From NCBI RefSeq assembly GCF_024231755.1, contig NZ_JAAEQH010000105.1:1-64000 (forward strand): DNA of 64,000 nucleotides, given 5' to 3'. The notes below the pieces were generated by a model. That model had not been told where the DNA came from and did no database searches. It saw only the letters and a program-made list of their open reading frames with translations. Origin of the DNA: Neptuniibacter sp. (GTDB lineage Bacteria; Pseudomonadota; Gammaproteobacteria; Pseudomonadales; Balneatricaceae). The position numbers were made by a program, and so were the translations under genes. Each line of letters opens with the position of its first letter. Within the stretch, counting starts at the first letter, position 1. This document shows, in pieces, positions 24,775 through 34,674 of this stretch.

Positions 24775-25736
24775 CTATCAAGTCCAACAAAAATTGCCTT
24801 ATCGAGTGTCTGACCGGTTGGGTGGCTATTTAGACTATCAATGAGAATGTAGAAGCGTGCTGCATCTTCTGCCTGAGCAGGCGTGATAGGGCCTGGAATA
24901 CCATTCCTGTAGCCCGACACATAAGCTTTGAACAGCTCATCAGAATCCACTTTCATGATTGGACGAAGCGTTTCCCAGGCCTCATCATTCGTATTTAATT
25001 GCTCTTTTGTCTGACTAATCGCTCTAGCAAACCCCTCAAGCGCCTTTTCTTTCTCTAAGTATAAAGACTGCTTAAATAGGTAACCCAGCATAGGTACGCG
25101 GCTCTTTATTCCCAGGTCATACATAATCTGTTTCAGACTAACCCAGGATTCATAAGCCTCTACTTCCAAGCGAGCACCGTAATGCCAGAAAGTTACAAGT
25201 ATATCTATCTGCCCTCGCTTCAATGCCTGGTTTAACAGCGGAGGAGCCCCAAATTGAACTTTAGATTGCTGCTGGAGGTCGATACCAGACTCTTTAGCCG
25301 CGGCTTGAAGCAGAACCCAGCCTTTATTCATAGGGCCGCCAGCAACGCCAATATTTTTGCCTTTAAGGTCTTCGTAACCAGAGATCTCAATACCGCGCTT
25401 TTTCATCACCATGCCGATCTGACTTGAGAAAGGGATAAAACCAAGTTTCTCTCCATCAGCATTGCGTTTACCTGCCCATAACCAGTCAGAAACAATCAGG
25501 TCTGTGCTATCACTGGTTAACCCTAATCGAGCAGCAGAAAGGCTAGCTACTTTATCGATAATGAGATTAAAACCGTTTTTATGGTCCAATTTCTGCTGTT
25601 TGAGATGGGCCAACTCCCAGTTAACCGTACCAGATTGCAAAGCAGCTACGCGCAAATCCGGCAGTTCACCTGCCACTGAAAAACATGAAAAAAACACTGT
25701 AAAAATAGTGAGATAGCGCTGAAATTTAAGACGCAT
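24771..25736 (-). CDS. Nitrate/taurine-type ABC transporter, substrate-binding protein
   Basis: 321 residues with a signal peptide (to about VAG, residue 23). The fold matches SsuA/TauA/NMT1-type proteins: LRVAALQSGTVNWELAHL, KGKNIGVAGGPMNKGW, QIDILVTFWHYGARLE. First gene of the ABC operon and divergent from the Cys-Trp rhodanese-like gene. Family members bind sulfonates, nitrate, pyrimidine precursors or organic chelates. Binding proteins of this kind recur in PQQ-alcohol clusters, so a link to alcohols is plausible but unproven. Confidence 0.85.
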   Translation of the reverse strand: MRLKFQRYLTIFTVFFSCFSVAGELPDLRVAALQSGTVNWELAHLKQQKLDHKNGFNLIIDKVASLSAARLGLTSDSTDLIVSDWLWAGKRNADGEKLGFIPFSSQIGMVMKKRGIEISGYEDLKGKNIGVAGGPMNKGWVLLQAAAKESGIDLQQQSKVQFGAPPLLNQALKRGQIDILVTFWHYGARLEVEAYESWVSLKQIMYDLGIKSRVPMLGYLFKQSLYLEKEKALEGFARAISQTKEQLNTNDEAWETLRPIMKVDSDELFKAYVSGYRNGIPGPITPAQAEDAARFYILIDSLNSHPTGQTLDKAIFVGLDR

Positions 25737-25911
25737 TTAAAACCTTCTTGGAGGGCGTTATTATCTTTTTTAATCTACACTCAAAATAAGCTTAGGACCT
25801 GTGAGTCAAAATAGTACTTTCGTACCTGTTTTTTTGCTCGATGGTAGAATTTTGGCTGACACTTTCGCAGGTTGTAATAGAACCCTATAAAGAACAAGAG
25901 GAATTAAGCCC

Positions 25912-26523
25912 ATTAGCATCCTGACCAGATCACTGATCACCTCACTACTTTTTACATCAATTGCGACTCACGCAATAGGTAATGAAGAGCAAAGTGATGA
26001 GCAGAAGAAGCCGCACTGGCTCGAAGAGTATCAGGATGACCTTGAGCTGTTTTCTTTTGAGGGCTACCGACTTCATCACTACCGCAGCCCCACCCCCAAG
26101 CATAGTGAACATGCAGAAACGCTGGATACAGCTGCCCTGCTAACGCTATTGGATATGCCGCAAAAACCGGCTCTACTGGATGTTCAACCATTGCCTTGGA
26201 GCAATGTTTTTATCCAAAAAAATGAGCGAAGGCATATTCCCGGTAGTATCTGGTTACCCAATGTAGGAATGGGTGAGCTTGAAAATGACTGGAGCGAATA
26301 TTTTCAGGAGCATTTGAAGCGCGCTACAAATGGCGACAAAGGCTACCCGATTGTTTTGTATTGTCGCGCGGATTGCTGGATGTCATGGAATGCGCTTAAA
26401 CGCGCAAACGAATGGGGTTACACCAATCTGTATTGGTACCGTAACGGTACCGATGAATGGTTACAACTTGAGCAGGAAACGAGTATAGCTGTACCGGAGT
26501 CATTCCCTCTGCAGCAAAAATAA
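25912..26523 (+). CDS. PQQ-associated Cys-Trp rhodanese-like protein, probable ATT start
   Basis: The conserved part (from about 26100) has the family core YCRADCWMSWNALKRA: two cysteines spaced by three residues, then Trp. This is the PQQ-catabolism-associated 'CXXCW' family, related to rhodanese domains. An ATG at 26149 would cut off the N-terminal half. The frame is open from 25891 and has no ATG, GTG or TTG earlier; an ATT at 25912 has AGAGGA nine bases upstream and yields a signal peptide, (M)SILTRSLITSLLFTSIATHA. I take that as the start (203 residues). Periplasmic sulfur or thiol role is inferred. Confidence 0.75.
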   Translation: MSILTRSLITSLLFTSIATHAIGNEEQSDEQKKPHWLEEYQDDLELFSFEGYRLHHYRSPTPKHSEHAETLDTAALLTLLDMPQKPALLDVQPLPWSNVFIQKNERRHIPGSIWLPNVGMGELENDWSEYFQEHLKRATNGDKGYPIVLYCRADCWMSWNALKRANEWGYTNLYWYRNGTDEWLQLEQETSIAVPESFPLQQK

Positions 26524-26659
26524 CCCCTGCAACGAGCAGACTTATGATACTGTATTAAAAGCAATATACAGTGTCTTGTGCTCAGAATGAGTAAAGATTT
26601 GGCCTGATGTTTTATGTCGGGCAGGCACCAATAATAAATATAATTTTTGGAGATATGTC

Positions 26660-27328
26660 GTGTACAAGATCCTGATAGCGGATGATCACCCGCTGTTTCG
26701 CGAAGCGATTATCAATGTAATTCAGAACAGTTTTGCTGGTTGCGAAACCCTGGAAACAGAAGATCTGGATAGCGCTCTAGAAATCGCACAAAACGAAGAA
26801 GAGCTGGATCTTATCCTGCTGGACCTCAACATGCCGGGCATGAACGGCCTGAACGGTCTAATTACACTGCGTAATGATCTACCAACAGTTCCAGTTGTGA
26901 TTGTATCTGCAGAAGAAGATAAGCAGATCGTCCTGCAGGCTATCACTTATGGCGCCGTTGGCTTTATCACCAAGTCGTCGCCACGTGACCAGATGACCGA
27001 TGCCTTGCAGCAAATTCTGGCCGGAAATGTTTACCTGCCTTCGGATATTATTCGTGCAAGCCAGCCTGACAATCGCCGTACACAGCGAAAAGATGAGAAC
27101 CAGATTCCACCGGAACTGCTGTCATCTCTGACACGTCGCCAACTGTTGGTACTGGAACGTATGTCCAAAGGTGAATCGAATAAACAGATCGCTTACAACC
27201 TGAATATCGCCGAAACTACGGTAAAAGCGCACGTTTCTGCAATTCTGCGTAAACTGGGCGTTCACAACCGTATTCAAGCTGTACTATCTGCCGGCAATAT
27301 CGACTTCAACGAATATCTGAAGCGTTAA
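26660..27328 (+). CDS. agmR: LuxR-type response regulator AgmR/ErdR (PedR1-like)
   Basis: 222 residues, GTG start at 26660 preceded by TTGGAGA. Receiver domain with Asp55 ([10 protein letters not shown]) and a LuxR helix-turn-helix near 165-205 ([18 protein letters not shown]). The opening [17 protein letters not shown] is that of AgmR from pseudomonads, a regulator of PQQ-ethanol dehydrogenase and alcohol/acetate genes, elsewhere called ErdR, ExaE-related or PedR1. It marks the right end of the alcohol island. Its target could be the shared element found at both dehydrogenases. Confidence 0.88.
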   Translation: MYKILIADDHPLFREAIINVIQNSFAGCETLETEDLDSALEIAQNEEELDLILLDLNMPGMNGLNGLITLRNDLPTVPVVIVSAEEDKQIVLQAITYGAVGFITKSSPRDQMTDALQQILAGNVYLPSDIIRASQPDNRRTQRKDENQIPPELLSSLTRRQLLVLERMSKGESNKQIAYNLNIAETTVKAHVSAILRKLGVHNRIQAVLSAGNIDFNEYLKR

Positions 27329-27346
27329 AACCGCAAAATAGCAGGA

Positions 27347-27623
27347 TCACCCCTCAGGTGATTCTGCTGGTTCCACCTCTGCTTTTGCAATCCTAAGACA
27401 GTTGTCGCCGCTCTTTTTATCCCGCATATTCAAAAACTCGTCATACACCCGCAGCTCCCCTTCAGTAATCGGGGCAGACGCAGATCATCGGCTCCAGCAA
27501 CAGATGATAAGTTTTCCCGTGCAGTCTGCGGTTGAACATCTCAACACAACCTATATAGATCATGTTGTGACCTTCTGAAGGTTCTCAATCAGTTGCATCT
27601 GTATTGAGAACTATCTGCTTCAT
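27347..27623 (-). pseudogene. dnaQ: Decayed dnaQ (DNA polymerase III epsilon) remnant
   Basis: No open frame of normal length. From an ATG overlapping the rnhA stop (ATGA), translation gives [12 protein letters not shown], stop, EPSEGHNMIYIGCVEMFNRRL, HGKTYHLLLEP. This lines up with the DnaQ N-terminus, where DTETTG holds the metal-binding Asp and Glu; here they are Asn and Asp. About 150 residues are then missing, and in another frame the C-terminus resumes (ITEGELRVYDEFLNM, DKKSGDNCLRI). Gene order gloB-yafS-rnhA-dnaQ is the E. coli order. An in-frame stop, an internal deletion, a frame change and lost catalytic residues mean it is dead. Confidence 0.88.
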
Positions 27624-28060
27624 GCTTTACCTAACTCTTCTACCCCTTTGTTAGCCAGCTGATCGGCTAACTCATTTTCCGGATGCCCACTGTGACCTTT
27701 CACCCATCGCCAATCTATCTTATGTGGTTTGGTAGCTGCATCCAGTCGCTGCCACAAATCGGCATTTTTAACCGGTTTTTTAGCAGAGTTTTTCCAGTTA
27801 CGCTTTTTCCAACCATCCATCCACTCCGTGATTCCCTGTCGCACATACTGAGAGTCAGTGGTCAGGATCACATCACAAGGGCGATTAAGGCTTTCCAGTG
27901 AAACTATTGCCGCCATCAGCTCCATGCGATTATTGGTCGTATTCTCTTCCCCACCATAAAGTTGCTTTTCCGCCTCACCGTAACGCAGTAGAGCGCCCCA
28001 GCCACCCGGACCTGGATTACCTTTGCAGGCCCCATCAGTGAATATTTCAACGACTTTCAC
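27620..28060 (-). CDS. rnhA: Ribonuclease HI
   Basis: 146 residues. Removes RNA from RNA-DNA hybrids. All catalytic residues are visible: Asp in [14 protein letters not shown], Glu in NRMELMA, Asp in TTDSQYV, and the His/Asp segment [13 protein letters not shown]. Starts inside the end of the yafS-like gene (14-base overlap). Its stop overlaps the start of the broken dnaQ. Confidence 0.96.
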   Translation of the reverse strand: MKVVEIFTDGACKGNPGPGGWGALLRYGEAEKQLYGGEENTTNNRMELMAAIVSLESLNRPCDVILTTDSQYVRQGITEWMDGWKKRNWKNSAKKPVKNADLWQRLDAATKPHKIDWRWVKGHSGHPENELADQLANKGVEELGKA

Positions 28061-28829
28061 GTATTTTCCTTAATGAATCTCTGGCAGAAGGCTCAGCTAC
28101 AGGAATATTGATCAGGCGACGTAACGCCCACCCGGGACGAATCGGCGTCATGCCTGCAATGTCTTTTCGAGCCAACATTACAGAAAAAGCACCATTTTTC
28201 GCTGGACTAGGCTTAACCCAATTTTTCATACAGGATAAGCGTGATCGCAAGGAGCTCTTCTCTAAAGGCGCGTGATGATACCCGGAAATGTGTTTGAGTT
28301 CAGTCAATTCAAGCAATTTGAGCCAATCGGATAGACGTCGATGACTGATGAAGTGCCCACACCAGGGAGGTAAATTCTTTTTGCGTGAAAACAGCCGGTA
28401 CAGGCCCCATAAGCTCAATGGGTTAAAGCCTACGATAACTACATGCCCACCGGGTCTGAGAATTCGTGATGCTTCCCTCAAAACCTGGTGTGGGGAATCT
28501 GTAAAGTCCAGCGCATGATGCAACAGAACCACATCAACACTTTCATGAGCCAAAGGCACTTGAGTATTGTCTGCGACAATGTTGTGGTCATCGATACCTA
28601 ATTCGAGTCTAGGTATAACCGAAAAGCAGTGGCTAACGGGGCTTTCCTTGTAAAGCTGAACTCGGCTATCAACAGAGAACTGAGCTAAATGCACCCCAAA
28701 CAGTGTCGAGACAATTTTATCTACCACCTCAGACTCCGCGGTTAACAGCTCCCGACCGAGGTCGGAATCAAACCAGGCCTTAAGTTGGGGTAACAAAATT
28801 TCCAGAGGCTGTTGCTTATGAAAACTCAT
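28047..28829 (-). CDS. yafS: YafS-like class I methyltransferase-fold protein
   Basis: 260 residues. A Methyltransf_11-like core is visible ([44 protein letters not shown]). The glycine-rich SAM motif I is not obvious, replaced by [12 protein letters not shown], as also seen in E. coli YafS. The neighbourhood gloB-yafS-rnhA is conserved. Substrate unknown; catalytic activity uncertain given the weak motif I. Confidence 0.8.
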   Translation of the reverse strand: MSFHKQQPLEILLPQLKAWFDSDLGRELLTAESEVVDKIVSTLFGVHLAQFSVDSRVQLYKESPVSHCFSVIPRLELGIDDHNIVADNTQVPLAHESVDVVLLHHALDFTDSPHQVLREASRILRPGGHVVIVGFNPLSLWGLYRLFSRKKNLPPWCGHFISHRRLSDWLKLLELTELKHISGYHHAPLEKSSLRSRLSCMKNWVKPSPAKNGAFSVMLARKDIAGMTPIRPGWALRRLINIPVAEPSARDSLRKIRESR

Positions 28830-28913
28830 TCCGGCTAAAAATCACTGTCCTGTAGTAATAGAAACAGTATTATATTTATAGAGCTTGAGCACAACAGAGG
28901 TGAAGCTAAAGAA

Positions 28914-29687
28914 ATGTTTAATGTAACCCCAATTCCAGCCTTTAACGATAATTATATCTGGGCAATCAGCCTGCCGGAACAAAATGCAGTTGCTGTAGTA
29001 GACCCTGGTGATGCCCAACCCGTGCTCGACTACCTGAAGAGTAATAATTTATCTCTCTGCGCCATACTGATTACTCACCACCACAACGATCATACTGGCG
29101 GGGTTAGTAAACTGACTGAATCCTTTGATGTTCCTGTATACGGCCCTGCAAACTCACCTTTTAAAGGGATCACACACCCGCTAAGCAAAGGCGATAAGAT
29201 TGACCTGCTCGGCAAAACATTAACCATTAATGAAATCCCAGGGCATACACTCGACCACATCAGTTATTACACTGGTGAAAATGAACCTCAGCTATTTTGC
29301 GGTGATACGCTATTCTTGGCTGGCTGTGGTCGCCTGTTTGAAGGCACTGCAGCTCAAATGCTTGAGGCTATGGACTACTTTGCCGAAATGCCTGACAACA
29401 CTGAAGTCTACTGCACCCACGAGTATTCCTTAGCTAATCTGGATTTTGCTGTAGCCGTTGAGCCAAACAACAATGAAATAAAGGCTACAGTTGAGCAGTG
29501 CAAAGCGTTACGTGCAGACGACCAACCCACTCTGCCAAGCACCATCGGTCAGGAAAAACAGATCAATCCATTTATGCGAACCCATCACGCTGATGTTATC
29601 CAAGCGGCGAATAATTTTTCCGGTAGTACGTTGGAAAACAAAGTCGCAATTTTTGCATCAATCCGCGAGTGGAAAAATCAGTTTTAG
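28914..29687 (+). CDS. gloB: Hydroxyacylglutathione hydrolase (glyoxalase II)
   Basis: 257 residues, full length. Hydrolyses S-lactoylglutathione to lactate and glutathione in methylglyoxal detoxification. Binuclear metal motif THHHNDHTGG (about residues 53-62), then IPGHTLDHI and FCGDTLF, then THEYSLAN. Divergent from yafS. Relevant to the alcohol island only by location. Confidence 0.95.
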   Translation: MFNVTPIPAFNDNYIWAISLPEQNAVAVVDPGDAQPVLDYLKSNNLSLCAILITHHHNDHTGGVSKLTESFDVPVYGPANSPFKGITHPLSKGDKIDLLGKTLTINEIPGHTLDHISYYTGENEPQLFCGDTLFLAGCGRLFEGTAAQMLEAMDYFAEMPDNTEVYCTHEYSLANLDFAVAVEPNNNEIKATVEQCKALRADDQPTLPSTIGQEKQINPFMRTHHADVIQAANNFSGSTLENKVAIFASIREWKNQF

Positions 29688-29780
29688 TTGTGGGCCATCA
29701 CTTATTGACCCCGCTTATTGACCAAAATTAGTCCGCTGATAGAATGGATCGATTTACACACTCCAAGCCATCGGAGCATC

Positions 29781-31361
29781 ATGTTTTCATCTTGTAAATC
29801 GGTCCTGTCCGTTTTTGTAGCAGGCGCAGTTCTCAGCGGTTGTCAGTCCGTATCAGAAAAACCTGGCCAGACAAATACGGCTATTCAGCCAACATCATCA
29901 GTTACAGTTAATAAAACCGAGCAGGTTAATCAGGCAGAAACGGCCGCACCTACCGATCTTTGGGTATTAACACGCCAACATATGCAGTTGGATCTTCACC
30001 TTGACCAAGCCAGAGTACAAACCCAGCTGAATTGGTATAAAAAACATCCAACCTATATGGATCGCATTGTTAAGCGTGCGACGCCCTATTATCACTATAT
30101 TGTTAATGAAGCGATTAAACGCGGAATTCCAACAGAACTAGCGCTATTACCTATTGTCGAAAGCGCATTCGACCCATTTGCGTATTCGCATGGTCGTGCA
30201 GCAGGTCCATGGCAGTTTATACCTTCAACGGGCAAACATTTCGGACTACAACAAACCTGGTGGTACGATGGTCGTCGCGACATTACAGCTTCAACCGAGG
30301 CTGCATTCACCTATCTGCAACAGCTGAACAAGCGCTTTGACGGTGACTGGCTATTAGCCCTTGCAGCCTATAATGCTGGTGGCGGAAACGTATCCAAAGC
30401 AATCAAACGCAATAAACGTTCTGATAAAGCCACTGATTACTGGTCTCTAAAACTTCCCAAGGAGACCATGGCTTACGTACCCAAATTACTGGCTATCGCT
30501 GAACTGGTAAAAAATAGTGACGCGCATGGTTTAACTCTAAAAGAGATTCCTAACACCCCCTACTTCACCTCTGTAGATACCGGAAGTCAGATTGATCTGG
30601 CTCAGGCAGCAGAAATGGCGGGTATTACAACTAAAGAGATCTATCTGCTGAATCCCGGCTTTAACCGCTGGGCAACCTCTCCAGATGGACCACACTCTCT
30701 TCTGATTCCCGTTGCCCAAGCCACTCAATTTCAGAGCGCACTGAAAAACCTACCTGAGAAGGAAAGAGTAAAATGGACTCGCTACAAGGTTAAATCTGGC
30801 GATTCACTTATCAGCATAGCCTCAAAATTTGATACAACAGTTGCTCAGATCCGCAAATCGAATAAGATCAGCGGTAATCGTATCCGCTCTGGACAAACCC
30901 TGATGATCTCAACAGCGAGTCAACAGGCTAGTGAATACGCTCTGAGCCAGCAGCAACGCCACATAGAGAAACAGAAAACCATCTCCCGAACCACTGACCG
31001 CAAAGAGCAGTATCACACGGTTAGATCAGGTGATAGCTTCTGGAGCATCGCTCGAAAATATCAGGTGGGTGTTCGTCAGCTAGCACGCTGGAATAGCATG
31101 GCTCCTGGAGATGCATTGAGAGTTGGCAAACGTCTTGTGATCTGGAGCAAACCAACCCAAACTGCTTTGAGCAGCTCTGATCGACAGATTATTCGCAAGG
31201 TTGGCTACAAAGTACGTAGCGGTGATTCGCTTTCTCTGATTGCCGACAAATTTAACGTTCGTGTTGCAGATATTCTTAGCTGGAATAAACTCAACAAAAA
31301 ACGCTACCTGCAGCCTGGGCAGCGTCTGACCCTTTATGTTGATGTCACTCGAACCAACTGA
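29781..31361 (+). CDS. mltD: Membrane-bound lytic murein transglycosylase D
   Basis: 526 residues from ATG at 29781 (CGGAG upstream); a TTG at 29718 would add 21 unlikely residues. Lipoprotein signal with lipobox LSGC near residue 20. SLT catalytic domain about 105-260 with Glu in LLPIVESAFDP and AGPWQFIPSTG. Three LysM peptidoglycan-binding modules start near residues 335, 411 and 475 (each with SGDS). It cleaves glycan strands to 1,6-anhydromuropeptides at the outer membrane. Next to gloB, as in E. coli. Confidence 0.95.
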   Translation: MFSSCKSVLSVFVAGAVLSGCQSVSEKPGQTNTAIQPTSSVTVNKTEQVNQAETAAPTDLWVLTRQHMQLDLHLDQARVQTQLNWYKKHPTYMDRIVKRATPYYHYIVNEAIKRGIPTELALLPIVESAFDPFAYSHGRAAGPWQFIPSTGKHFGLQQTWWYDGRRDITASTEAAFTYLQQLNKRFDGDWLLALAAYNAGGGNVSKAIKRNKRSDKATDYWSLKLPKETMAYVPKLLAIAELVKNSDAHGLTLKEIPNTPYFTSVDTGSQIDLAQAAEMAGITTKEIYLLNPGFNRWATSPDGPHSLLIPVAQATQFQSALKNLPEKERVKWTRYKVKSGDSLISIASKFDTTVAQIRKSNKISGNRIRSGQTLMISTASQQASEYALSQQQRHIEKQKTISRTTDRKEQYHTVRSGDSFWSIARKYQVGVRQLARWNSMAPGDALRVGKRLVIWSKPTQTALSSSDRQIIRKVGYKVRSGDSLSLIADKFNVRVADILSWNKLNKKRYLQPGQRLTLYVDVTRTN

Positions 31362-31376
31362 TGAGCGATTAAAACA

Positions 31377-31625
31377 ATGGAACCCATCTATATCTTCATC
31401 ATTGTTATCTCCACCCTACTGGCGATCGTATTTAAGGTGGTGATGTTTAAGAAAATTCGTAATTGGATGGACCAGGACTTAATTAAAGGACTGGCAGATG
31501 AAAATCCTGACAAACTGAAATTTCTCATCGAGAAATACAATGAGATGGTCGAATCTAAAGTTAACAGGAAAGAATATCACCAGCGCTTAACTGATTTTGC
31601 AGAACAATTTGAACAAAATAACTGA
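31377..31625 (+). CDS. Small single-pass membrane protein of unknown function
   Basis: 82 residues; hydrophobic helix about 4-24, then a charged cytoplasmic-type tail rich in Lys, Glu and Asn (KGLADENPDKLKFLIEKYNEMV). Sits 15 bases after mltD, probably co-transcribed. No family recognised. Confidence 0.7.
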   Translation: MEPIYIFIIVISTLLAIVFKVVMFKKIRNWMDQDLIKGLADENPDKLKFLIEKYNEMVESKVNRKEYHQRLTDFAEQFEQNN

Positions 31626-31721
31626 ATAATTGTCTGTTAACTTTATCAGTGCAGAAGTTAATCCAACTGACTGATATAAATAATAAAATCTAATTCAGCA
31701 GTGATAAGGAAATTCGATTCC

Positions 31722-33563
31722 ATGCGAGATATTTCGCTACAGCAAGCGCTTATAGGCCGATTACTCAGAAGCCTGCTTAGCACTCTTGTTGTGATGATTG
31801 CCCTACTACCGATATCACTTAAAGCTGATGCAGTTTCTGTTAGCCATGGCATTGCGATGCACGGCGATCTCAAATACGCACCAGGCTTCTCCCACTTCGA
31901 TTATGTCAATCCTGATGCTCCGAAAGGCGGTAAAGTTGTCCGGTCAGCAATAGGCACTTACGACAGTTTTAATGGCTTTGTAGTGAAAGGCACAGCTGCG
32001 GATGGACTAGGAAAAATCTATGACAGCCTGCTGGCCCGGGCTGAAGATGAGCCCTTTTCTCTCTACGGTTTGCTAGCAGAATCTCTCGAAGTTCCGGCAG
32101 ACAGAAGTTGGATTATTTTTAACCTTCGCCCTGAAGCACGCTTCAGCGATGGCAATCCTGTCACCGCCGAAGATGTTGTCTTCAGTTTTGATATTTTGAG
32201 AGAAAAAGGAGCTCCTGGATATAAAGCCTACTACGCAGATATTGAAAAGGTTGAAGCGCTTAACTCCCGTCGGGTGAAATTCACCTTTAAGCATGCAAAG
32301 AACAAAGAATTAGCTCTGATAGTAGGTGAAGCCGCCGTACTGCCAAAACACTACTGGCAAGATCGTGATTTCCAAAAGCCCACGCTGGATATTCCTGTAG
32401 GTTCCGGCCCCTATATTATTGATTCATTTGAAGCGGGTCGCAGTATTACCTATCGTCGCAACCCTGACTACTGGGGTCAGTCTTTACCTGTGCGCCGAGG
32501 TAAAGATAACTTTGATCTGATCACCTATGACTACTACCGAGACGGTACAGTCGCCATGGAAGCGTTCAAAGCCGGTGAATATGACTTTCGCGAAGAGAAT
32601 TCCTCTAAACGTTGGGCCACCAGCTATACGGGGCAGGCGTTTGATGATGGCCGTATTCTGGTCAGAGAACTGGAACATGAAAATCCCACAGGGATGCAAG
32701 CATTCATCCTCAACACTCGCCGCGAACAGTTTGCCGATCCAATCGTAAGACAAGCATTAGCTATGGCGTTTGATTTCGAGTGGACCAATAAGAATATCTT
32801 TTATAACGCCTACACCCGCACCCACAGTTTCTACTCTAACTCAGAGATGGCAGCCACTGAGCTACCTACTGAAAAAGAGCTGGAGATCCTGAAACCGATT
32901 AAAGATCAGGTGCCGGAAGAGGTTTTCACCAAGGTTTACCGTGCACCAGAAACCCAAGGTGATGGCAAAATTTATACAGAACTGCGTCAAGCGAAGCGTC
33001 TTTTGCAAACAGCAGGCTGGCGCTTTAAAGATGGCAAGTTGATTAATGACAAGGGCGAGCAGCTAACTATCGAGATGCTGTTGTATTCCCCGGCCTTCGA
33101 ACGTGTCGTCGCTCCATTCATCCGTAACCTGGAACGATTGGGTATCAAATCCAATATTCGACTGGTAGATGTCTCCCAATATATCAGCCGGCTGCGTAGT
33201 TTTGACTTCGATATCGTTGTCAGCGGCTTTGGCCAATCAACCTCCCCAGGCAATGAGCAGCGTAATTATTGGCACTCATCCGGTGCAAATGTTGAAGGAA
33301 GTAGGAATCTGATAGGTATTAACAATCCTGCAGTTGATTATCTTGTTGACCAACTGATTCAGGCTCCTGATCGTGAGCAACTGGTACTACGTACACGTGC
33401 TTTGGACCGTGTACTGCAATGGAATCATTATGTGATTCCGCAATACCATATTAATAAATACCGTGTTGCCTACTGGGACAAGTTCGTGATGCCAGATACA
33501 CGTCCAAAATACAGCCTGGGTTTTAATACATGGTGGTTTAAAGAAGCAGGAGTCGCTCAATAA
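31722..33563 (+). CDS. yejA: Peptide/microcin C ABC transporter, substrate-binding protein YejA
   Basis: 613 residues from ATG at 31722 (AAGGA upstream); GTG at 31701 is less likely. Signal peptide, then family 5 solute-binding fold: [29 protein letters not shown] is the YejA start, and [22 protein letters not shown] is the family 5 motif. Binds oligopeptides; in E. coli the system also takes up microcin C. Start of the yejABEF operon. Confidence 0.92.
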   Translation: MRDISLQQALIGRLLRSLLSTLVVMIALLPISLKADAVSVSHGIAMHGDLKYAPGFSHFDYVNPDAPKGGKVVRSAIGTYDSFNGFVVKGTAADGLGKIYDSLLARAEDEPFSLYGLLAESLEVPADRSWIIFNLRPEARFSDGNPVTAEDVVFSFDILREKGAPGYKAYYADIEKVEALNSRRVKFTFKHAKNKELALIVGEAAVLPKHYWQDRDFQKPTLDIPVGSGPYIIDSFEAGRSITYRRNPDYWGQSLPVRRGKDNFDLITYDYYRDGTVAMEAFKAGEYDFREENSSKRWATSYTGQAFDDGRILVRELEHENPTGMQAFILNTRREQFADPIVRQALAMAFDFEWTNKNIFYNAYTRTHSFYSNSEMAATELPTEKELEILKPIKDQVPEEVFTKVYRAPETQGDGKIYTELRQAKRLLQTAGWRFKDGKLINDKGEQLTIEMLLYSPAFERVVAPFIRNLERLGIKSNIRLVDVSQYISRLRSFDFDIVVSGFGQSTSPGNEQRNYWHSSGANVEGSRNLIGINNPAVDYLVDQLIQAPDREQLVLRTRALDRVLQWNHYVIPQYHINKYRVAYWDKFVMPDTRPKYSLGFNTWWFKEAGVAQ

Positions 33564-34672
33564 TGGCAGCTTATATCCTGCGGCGCTTATTGCTGATCAT
33601 CCCTACCCTGATCGGTATTCTGACCATTAACTTCATTATTATTCAGGCTGCTCCAGGCGGACCGGTTGAACAGACGATCGCGCAGCTGCAAGGATTAGAT
33701 ACCAATGCTACTGCACGGATCAGCGGAGCTCAGAATGACATCTCCAGCCAGACGGCAAGCAACACTTCTGGAAACGGCAGTAGCGATAGTGGTTACCGCG
33801 GTGCACAGGGGTTAGACCCTGAACTGATAAAAGAGATCGAAGCTATTTATGGTTTTGATAAACCTGCACACGAGCGCTTCTGGCAGATGCTGAAGAATTA
33901 TGCTGTCTTCGATTTTGGGAAAAGTCTATTCAGCGATAAGAGTGTTATCGATCTGATTATCGAGAAACTGCCAGTTTCAATTTCTCTGGGGCTCTGGGCT
34001 ACACTGATAACCTATATGGTTTCTATTCCTCTGGGCATCCGTAAAGCTGTACGTGATGGCACGCCATTCGATATCTGGACCAGTAGCGCAATCATCATCG
34101 GTTACGCAATCCCCAACTTCCTGTTCGCTATTCTACTGATCGTGATTTTTGCCGGTGGCACCTGGTTTGATTGGTTCCCTCTTCGCGGACTGACCTCACC
34201 TAACTTTGATGAATTAAGCCTGTGGGGGCAGATTAAGGATTACTTCTGGCATATCACACTGCCTGTCATCGCTTCAGTAATAGGTAGTTTCGCTACACTG
34301 ACCATGCTGACCAAAAACTCATTCCTTGATGAGATAAACAAACAGTATGTGCTGACAGCACGAGCTAAAGGCCTGTCTGAAAACCAAGTGCTTTATGGAC
34401 ATGTTTTCCGTAACGCAATGCTGATTATTATCGCGGGTATGCCTGCCGCGCTGATCTCCATCTTCTTCACCGGTTCCATGCTAATCGAGGTAATTTTCTC
34501 TCTGGATGGCATTGGCTTGCTTGGTTACGAAGCAGTGATCAACCGCGATTATCCGGTTATTTTCGGCACTCTGTATATCTTCACCCTGATAGGCCTGTTG
34601 CTAAAATTGATTAGCGATATCACCTATGTATTGGTTGATCCTCGTATCGATTTCGAGAGCCGGGAGAACTAA
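33563..34672 (+). CDS. yejB: Peptide/microcin C ABC transporter, permease YejB
   Basis: 369 residues, six transmembrane segments, BPD_transp_1 with the EAA loop [25 protein letters not shown]. An insertion of about 60 polar residues (Ser/Asn-rich, about 45-80) after the first helix is typical of YejB. Start overlaps yejA stop (TAATG). Confidence 0.93.
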   Translation: MAAYILRRLLLIIPTLIGILTINFIIIQAAPGGPVEQTIAQLQGLDTNATARISGAQNDISSQTASNTSGNGSSDSGYRGAQGLDPELIKEIEAIYGFDKPAHERFWQMLKNYAVFDFGKSLFSDKSVIDLIIEKLPVSISLGLWATLITYMVSIPLGIRKAVRDGTPFDIWTSSAIIIGYAIPNFLFAILLIVIFAGGTWFDWFPLRGLTSPNFDELSLWGQIKDYFWHITLPVIASVIGSFATLTMLTKNSFLDEINKQYVLTARAKGLSENQVLYGHVFRNAMLIIIAGMPAALISIFFTGSMLIEVIFSLDGIGLLGYEAVINRDYPVIFGTLYIFTLIGLLLKLISDITYVLVDPRIDFESREN

Positions 34673-34674
34673 GC

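Noticed and set aside
25841-25924. 27-residue frame (MVEFWLTLSQVV...) overlapping the Cys-Trp gene start, considered as pqqA or a leader
   Set aside because: No PqqA Glu-X3-Tyr motif and no ribosome site.
26149-26523. ATG 26149 as start of the Cys-Trp protein
   Set aside because: It would lose the signal peptide and the N-terminal half, and has no ribosome site.
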